This document shows, piece by piece, positions 38,621-43,414 of a stretch of DNA of 43,414 nucleotides; the first letter of the stretch is position 1; each line of letters begins with the position of its first letter. Source of the DNA: Levilactobacillus zymae DSM 19395. Its GTDB lineage: Bacteria > Bacillota > Bacilli > Lactobacillales > Lactobacillaceae. The notes under the pieces are model-generated. The model searched no databases. It had not been told where the DNA came from and worked only from the letters and a program-made list of their open reading frames with translations. The translations under genes were made by a program, and so were the position numbers. The stretch is taken from positions 1-43,414 of the forward strand of contig NZ_AZDW01000039.1 in NCBI RefSeq assembly GCF_001434115.1, written 5' to 3'.

Positions 38621-39577
38621 ATGTCAATCGATCCACGCCGTGCTCAAGATGTCTGGAAAGATGCCGGGGAACACGTTCAATTCACCGTTTTAAAGTTCAA
38701 CCGTCAAGACCCACAACACGAACGCGAAGTCTTCCAAGAATTCGCCGACCGTTCCCAGGCCATCGTGCGTTCTTTGAAGATTCGTGACGCCAAGCCGGAG
38801 ACCGGCTCACAACTCAAGGTCTCCATCGGGATCAGTAGCACCGCTTGGGATTACCTGTTCCCGGACGCCCCAAAGCCAGCCGAACTGGAAACTTTCACCA
38901 CCTTGAAGGGACCGAAGTACGAGATGCCCGCTTCCGAAGGCGACCTGTTCTTGCACATTCGGGCCAGTGACAACGCCGTGGTCTACGAAGCCCAAACCCA
39001 ATTCCGGCGCGTGCTGGAAGACGTGACCACCGTGGTCGATGAAACCCAAGGCTTCCGTTACTTTGAAGGTCGGGCCATCATCGGCTTCATCGACGGGACC
39101 GAAGCACCAGCCATCGAAGACGCCGCGGACTACGCGTTAGTCGGCGACGAAGACCCGACTTTTGAAAACGGGTCCTACGCCTTCGCACAGAAATGGCAAC
39201 ACGACATGCCCGTCTGGAACCACCTCAAGACCGAAGACCAAGAAAAGGCCGTGGGACGGGAAAAGTTCAGCGACTACGAACTCGACGACGCCGATAAATT
39301 CAAGAACGCCCATAACGTGGCGTCTAAATTTACCGAAAACGGTGTCGAACAAAAGATTGTGCGGATGAACGTGCCTTATTCCACCCCTGCTGGTGGGAAC
39401 ACCGGGACCTACTTCATCGGGTACGCCCGGCACTGGAAGGTCACTAAGGGTATGCTGACCAACATGGTCGAAAAGGGCGACTACCTGTTGTCCTTCTCCA
39501 AGCTGTTATCCGGCCAAGCCTTCTTCGTGCCATCCCGCGACTTACTCGCCAAGATGGCCGAAGACGAATTCCACTAA
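38621..39577 (+). CDS. DyP-type heme peroxidase (YfeX-like, B type)
   Basis: A 318-residue cytoplasmic heme peroxidase that uses hydrogen peroxide to oxidise dyes, phenols or porphyrin-like compounds. The family motif GxxDG is present as GFIDG (155-159, catalytic D158). H231 in NAHNVAS fits the heme-binding His, and R248 in VRMNVPYS the distal Arg. The C-terminal GGNTGTYFIGYAR and LLSGQAFFVPS segments are also typical. There is no Tat signal and no encapsulin gene beside it. It follows an HxlR regulator with two Cys, so it may be part of an oxidative-stress response; this is inference. GGAGGGA precedes the ATG. Confidence 0.9.
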   Translation: MSIDPRRAQDVWKDAGEHVQFTVLKFNRQDPQHEREVFQEFADRSQAIVRSLKIRDAKPETGSQLKVSIGISSTAWDYLFPDAPKPAELETFTTLKGPKYEMPASEGDLFLHIRASDNAVVYEAQTQFRRVLEDVTTVVDETQGFRYFEGRAIIGFIDGTEAPAIEDAADYALVGDEDPTFENGSYAFAQKWQHDMPVWNHLKTEDQEKAVGREKFSDYELDDADKFKNAHNVASKFTENGVEQKIVRMNVPYSTPAGGNTGTYFIGYARHWKVTKGMLTNMVEKGDYLLSFSKLLSGQAFFVPSRDLLAKMAEDEFH

Positions 39578-39606
39578 ACACTACCGGTAAATTTAAACTG
39601 AACCCA

Positions 39607-39647
39607 AAATAACGTGCACCGCTGGAATGAGCAGTGCACGTTATTTT
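39607..39647 (+). terminator. Terminator of the peroxidase gene
   Basis: AATAACGTGCAC pairs with GTGCACGTTATT, followed by TTTTAT. It also faces the minus-strand gene at 39676 and may act in both directions. Confidence 0.88.
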
Positions 39648-39675
39648 TATCGTCTTAATAATTAGTTGACTAACC

Positions 39676-40017
39676 TTACGAAAGGGAGCTGCGATTGACC
39701 GTGACCGTAGTCCGCTTAATCGTGGCGGTCGTGCGGACGGTCGACTTAACGGGTTGGGCCCGGCTGGCCGCAATCAACGTGGCTTCGGCGGGAATCCGCC
39801 CCTTTTGTTGCATGGACGCCACTTGATGGTAATCAATTGGCTTCGCGATTTCTCCCTTGGGAACGTTCGCGTTGGGTAACTCGGAAGCGGCTCTTCCCGG
39901 ATCAATCAAGTCGTCCACCGCAGCCAGGGTCGCCGCGAGCCAGACGCCTTTCAACTTATGAGATTTCGAGTGTTCACCACGCAAAGTCGCTTGTTGCTCT
40001 GGGGTTAATCCGTTCAT
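39676..40017 (-). CDS. Hypothetical protein, 113 residues
   Basis: Not assigned to a family. The sequence is soluble, begins MNGLTPEQQATLRGEHSKSHKLKGVWLAATLAAVDDLIDPG and ends in a basic Thr/Val/Arg-rich tail. The middle contains no membrane segment or obvious motif. A strong GGAGG ribosome site seven bases before the ATG at 40017 and an extended -10 (TGCTAGACT, minus strand, at about 40059-40067) support expression. It lies between the peroxidase and the second serine-rich protein gene; no functional link is seen. Confidence 0.6.
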   Translation of the reverse strand: MNGLTPEQQATLRGEHSKSHKLKGVWLAATLAAVDDLIDPGRAASELPNANVPKGEIAKPIDYHQVASMQQKGRIPAEATLIAASRAQPVKSTVRTTATIKRTTVTVNRSSLS

Positions 40018-40136
40018 TTAATACCGCCTCCATTGATTGACCGAACCATTTTTCACCCTTAGTCTAGCACATTCACTATGATTAAAATTATATTAGACGC
40101 AATTAATTACTGCCCAAAATAATCCATTTGGATATG

Positions 40137-40167
40137 AAAAAGGTCACCCAGTTCACACTGAGTGGCC
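40137..40167 (-). terminator. Terminator of the second serine-rich protein gene
   Basis: On the minus strand GGCCACTCAG pairs with CTGGGTGACC (one mismatch, one wobble) followed by five T, 17 bases beyond the stop at 40184. Confidence 0.8.
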
Positions 40168-40183
40168 AATTTTTATCACCTGA

Positions 40184-43100
40184 TTATTGTAAACGTTCTC
40201 CCGCTAATAAATGCTGCTGACTAGCGTTGACGTCGTGGTGGTTCGCCGTCACGTACCCCCCGGAGACTCGATAACGTAGTGTACCATTGTTACTATAATT
40301 CCATCCAAGAACTTTGATCGTTTGGTGCCGGGCGTAGTGTCGAGCTGTGGACGACTGGAAGTTCACGTCGCGATATAGGTTGGCGCCGTAGGTCACGGTC
40401 AGTCGGCGCGGGTACTTCAACCGACCGGCGTACACGAACTGTTTATTGGTCGTGATGTACCGTCCGTTGGTCAGCTGATATCGCGTCGTCAGATGGTGCG
40501 TGACGATCCGCTTGATTTTCAGCTGTTGCCCCTGCCGGTAATGGGCCACCTTACCTGTCAACTTCGCCGTCCGGTAGCTATTGATTCCCCGCGGATTAAT
40601 CACCGTAATGGTCTTGATGCGGTCCACTTGGGTGTGGTAGGTCCGTTTCACGAAGGCGTGGCGGGCCGTGATGTAGCCGGTCATGCCGTAGGTCTTCGAG
40701 TGATGGTTGACGTCGCGCACGTGATAGCGTAATACGCCATATTTCGAGGTGGCAACGCCGATAACCACGAATTGGGGTTGCCGCGACCGCGGTTGCTTAG
40801 CGTACCAGGTCAAGCGGTTCGCCGCCGTAAAGGTCGGTTTCCGGTACAGCCCGAGCTTCTTTGCCGCGGAAACGCTAAACCGTTTGAAGTGGGTCGGCCG
40901 GGCTAAGGCGCTCCCCTCCGATAACGAAGCGGTCGAGGTCACCGTTGGCCGGGGTGTCTGGTTCTGGCTTTGACTCGCTTCCGCCGAACGACTATCCTCA
41001 CTTTGCGCAACCGACTGACTCAACGCCTGGGAAATGGCGGCACTCCGACTCCGCGATTGCGACTGGCTCTGTTGCCGGGACCGGCTCTGGCTTGCCACCG
41101 CCGCGGCACTCGCGCTGCGCGATTGTGAGGTCGAAGCTCTCTGCGAGTTCTCGAGACTTGTGGCTAAGGACTCACTAGCGGATTGCGAAAGGCTTCGAGA
41201 TGTGGATTGTGACTGTAGTGCCGCACTTTCTGCCGAAGCAATGCTGCGTGACGTTGATTCGGATTGCAATGCCGCACTTTCCGCCGAAGCAATACTACGC
41301 GACGTTGACTCTGATTGCGAGGCTGCACTTTCCACCGAAGCAATACTGCGTGACGTTGATTCGGACTGCGAGGCCGTACTTTCCGCCGAAGCAATGCTGC
41401 GTGATGTCGATTCGGATTGCAATGCCGCACTTTCTGCCGAAGCAATGCTGCGTGACGTTGATTCGGACTGCGACGCCGCACTTTCCATTGAAGCAATGCT
41501 ACGCGACGTTGATTCGGACTGCGACGCCGCACTTTCCGCTGAAGCGATGCTGCGCGATGTCGATTCGGATTGCAATGCCGCACTTTCTGCCGAAGCGATG
41601 CTGCGTGATGCCGATTGTGATTCTGACGTTGAAAGTGAGGCCTCTTGCGACTTCAAAATCGATGTTGACGTTGAAGCTTCTTGGGACTTAAGTGTCGACA
41701 ACGACTTTGCCACCGATAACGAAACTGCACTCGCGCTGGCCTCCGCCACGGAAACCGACGCCGCGGCACTCGCCAACGAAGCCTTGCGGGCCGACAAACT
41801 AGTCGCACTCGCCGACTCGTCATTGGCCAAACTCTCAACCGAATCGGAGGCCTGTTGTTCGCTAGTCACGGACAGCGAGGTCAGCGAAAGCGACGCGACG
41901 GATGCCGCCAACGAAATGCCGCTTAAACTGGTTAGAGCAGACGTATATTGGGACTGCGCCGTGCTCAAACTTGGTTTGTCCCCGTTGAGACTATCTAGCG
42001 CCGCCGACTGTGCCTGATTGAGCGTACTTAAGGACGTCAATGAGGCCTCGACCGTGCTTAACGATTGACTGGCGTTGGCCAAACTCTCAACCGACGCAAC
42101 GACTGCCGAGTTTACCGTCGAAGCGCTGGCTGATTGCTGAGCCAAACTAGTCAGCGATTCAGAATTCGACTGCGACTGTCCTGCCAATTCGACCGACCGA
42201 CTATCAGCCGCGGAGCCTCGTTGACTCGCCACGGTCGATAACGACGCAACCTCCCGACTCTGTTTAAGACTCGCCGACTGGATGGCCTTTGAATCTAACG
42301 TGACCGACCACTGGCTCTGGTCCTGGCTAATTCGTTGCGACAAACTGGTTTCGGACTCGGAAACACTAGCTTCTTCCCGACTAGCTTCATTCGCACTCTT
42401 TGCTAAATCGACGGCCGATTGCGACGCTGCCGAGATCACTTGATTGATTGAAGCAACACTAACTTCATTGGCGCTGACCGAGGCCACGCTAGCTGCCCAC
42501 TGGCTATCCTGTTGTGATTTTTGCGTCGAGGCCGATGCTACCTGTGATTTCAATGTCGAAAGTGAGGCCACTTGCGATTTCAAAGTTGACGTCGAGGCCG
42601 AAGCTTCTTGCGACTTCAACGTAGAAAGCGAGGCTTTTTGTGATTCCAATGTCGACGTTGACGCCGACGCTTCTTGTGACCTAAGTGTCGACAATGACTT
42701 TTCCACTGATAGCGAAAATTCACTCGCGCTGGCCTCCGCCATGGAAACCGATGCCGCGGCACTCGTCAACGAATCCTTACGAGCTGACAAACTAGTCGCA
42801 CTAAGCGACACGGCGTTAGCCAAACTCAAGACCGAATTGGAAGCTTGTTGCTCGCTAGTCACGGACAACGAAGTCAGCGAGAGCGACGCGACGGATGCCG
42901 CCAATGAAACGCCGCTCAAACTAGTTAAGACCGACGCATATTGGGACTGCGCCGTGCTCAAACTGTGCTTGTCCCCATCCAGACTATCTAATGCCTCCGA
43001 CTGTGCTTGATTGAGCGTACTCAAGGACGTCAACGAATCCTCTATAGATTGCAAAATCTGACTACCACTAGCCAAACTCTCCGCCGAAGCCACAACTTCC

Positions 43101-43414
43101 GAGCTTACCGTCGAAGCACTGGCCGATTGTTGAGCCAAACTCGTCAGCGATTCAGAATTCGACTGCGACTGTCCTGCCAATTCGATTGACCGGCTATCAG
43201 CCGCGGAACCACGTTGGCTTGCCACGGTTGATAACGACGCAATCTCCTGACTCTGTTTAAGACTCGCCGATTGAACCGCACCTGAATCTAACGAAACCGA
43301 CCACTGACTCTGGTCCTGGCTGATTCGTTGCGACAAACTGGTTTCGGACTCGGAAACACTAGCTTCTTCCCGGCTAGTTTCATTAACACTCTTCGCCAAA
43401 TCGACGGCCGATTG
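40184..43414 (-). CDS. Second serine-rich repeat surface protein, C-terminal part
   Basis: The reading frame is open to the window edge, so only the last roughly 1076 residues are seen and the true start lies beyond 43414. It consists of a serine-rich stalk with a 331-residue long-period repeat (DNA period 993 bases: compare 42411-42420 with 43404-43413), a block of eight 17-residue units (41201-41608) and a mixed SRSQS-type end. These are followed by a DUF5776-type tail (from about 40905) with LGLYRKPTF, GYITARHAF, KTITVINPRGINSY and YQLTNGRYITTNK. There is no LPxTG. The tail is clearly related to that of the giant protein at 27228, so the two genes are paralogues in their anchor and stalk parts. 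Confidence 0.88.
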   Translation of the reverse strand, partial: QSAVDLAKSVNETSREEASVSESETSLSQRISQDQSQWSVSLDSGAVQSASLKQSQEIASLSTVASQRGSAADSRSIELAGQSQSNSESLTSLAQQSASASTVSSEVVASAESLASGSQILQSIEDSLTSLSTLNQAQSEALDSLDGDKHSLSTAQSQYASVLTSLSGVSLAASVASLSLTSLSVTSEQQASNSVLSLANAVSLSATSLSARKDSLTSAAASVSMAEASASEFSLSVEKSLSTLRSQEASASTSTLESQKASLSTLKSQEASASTSTLKSQVASLSTLKSQVASASTQKSQQDSQWAASVASVSANEVSVASINQVISAASQSAVDLAKSANEASREEASVSESETSLSQRISQDQSQWSVTLDSKAIQSASLKQSREVASLSTVASQRGSAADSRSVELAGQSQSNSESLTSLAQQSASASTVNSAVVASVESLANASQSLSTVEASLTSLSTLNQAQSAALDSLNGDKPSLSTAQSQYTSALTSLSGISLAASVASLSLTSLSVTSEQQASDSVESLANDESASATSLSARKASLASAAASVSVAEASASAVSLSVAKSLSTLKSQEASTSTSILKSQEASLSTSESQSASRSIASAESAALQSESTSRSIASAESAASQSESTSRSIASMESAASQSESTSRSIASAESAALQSESTSRSIASAESTASQSESTSRSIASVESAASQSESTSRSIASAESAALQSESTSRSIASAESAALQSQSTSRSLSQSASESLATSLENSQRASTSQSRSASAAAVASQSRSRQQSQSQSRSRSAAISQALSQSVAQSEDSRSAEASQSQNQTPRPTVTSTASLSEGSALARPTHFKRFSVSAAKKLGLYRKPTFTAANRLTWYAKQPRSRQPQFVVIGVATSKYGVLRYHVRDVNHHSKTYGMTGYITARHAFVKRTYHTQVDRIKTITVINPRGINSYRTAKLTGKVAHYRQGQQLKIKRIVTHHLTTRYQLTNGRYITTNKQFVYAGRLKYPRRLTVTYGANLYRDVNFQSSTARHYARHQTIKVLGWNYSNNGTLRYRVSGGYVTANHHDVNASQQHLLAGERLQ
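41201..41608. repeat. Eight 51-bp tandem repeats (17-residue units)
   Basis: Units of the form SRSIASAESAALQSEST are repeated eight times without a gap. Variation is limited to a few positions (A/M/V before E, L/S before Q, A/T). Such regular, codon-level repeats are prone to length change by slippage or recombination. Confidence 0.9.

Noticed and set aside
41034-42017. A 327-residue plus-strand open frame opposite the second serine-rich gene, with regular LRDVDSD repeats
   Set aside because: It is the mirror of the 51-bp repeat of the real minus-strand gene. It has no ribosome site and the minus frame has the full SRRP-plus-DUF5776 layout.

Overview
The window looks like chromosomal DNA from a fairly GC-rich member of the Lactobacillaceae, most plausibly the genus Levilactobacillus or a close relative. 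The evidence is a 252-residue R-specific alcohol dehydrogenase recognisably of the L. brevis type, serine-rich surface proteins with a KxYKxGKxW-type signal and DUF5776 tails, an LPQTN sorting signal, and paired XRE/DUF3278 genes. The placement is by recognition, not by a search. No rRNA, tRNA, CRISPR array, phage or intact insertion sequence was seen.

Layout. 0.1-7.0 kb holds a DUF975 membrane protein, an arylsulfotransferase-like surface enzyme, a small membrane protein, a nucleoside hydrolase, the alcohol dehydrogenase and a YbiT/YkpA-type ABC-F ATPase. 7.0-8.2 kb holds a broken AraC-type regulator and, divergent from it, a gene-free stretch that looks like a structured RNA. 8.2-11.6 kb holds an MFS exporter and a divergent LysR/YeiH pair. 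11.6-14.2 kb is a cluster of two XRE-type genes and three DUF3278-type membrane proteins. 14.4-16.8 kb has an EamA transporter, a 41-residue membrane protein, a degenerate Fic-like protein and a 3 x 100-bp repeat array. 16.8-20.4 kb has a multicopper oxidase, a wall-anchored LPQTN protein and a HesB-like protein. 20.7-23.7 kb is an ABC transporter operon ending in its GntR/YtrA-type regulator. 23.9-27.0 kb has an aldo/keto reductase and a tannase-like lipoprotein. 27.2-43.4 kb is dominated by two giant serine-rich repeat proteins, the second cut by the window end. They flank a small block with a membrane protein, TetR and HxlR regulators, a DyP-type peroxidase and a hypothetical protein.

How parts fit together. 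Several units look locally regulated. An XRE repressor promoter is flanked by two identical-architecture operators. The GntR-type operon has a palindrome just after its -10 box. The LysR/YeiH gap has a T-N11-A box. The EamA promoter lies inside a 9-8-9 palindrome.

The most unusual spot is 7.47-8.15 kb. An 86-bp segment bounded by 11-bp perfect inverted repeats lies inside the AraC-type gene, and flipping it removes the in-frame stop and gives a continuous, protein-like reading frame. Beside it, a candidate non-coding RNA presents the same G-rich loop (TTGGGGGAG) on three successive stem-loops. All coordinates and motifs were read by eye; family names are from recognition and have not been checked against a database.
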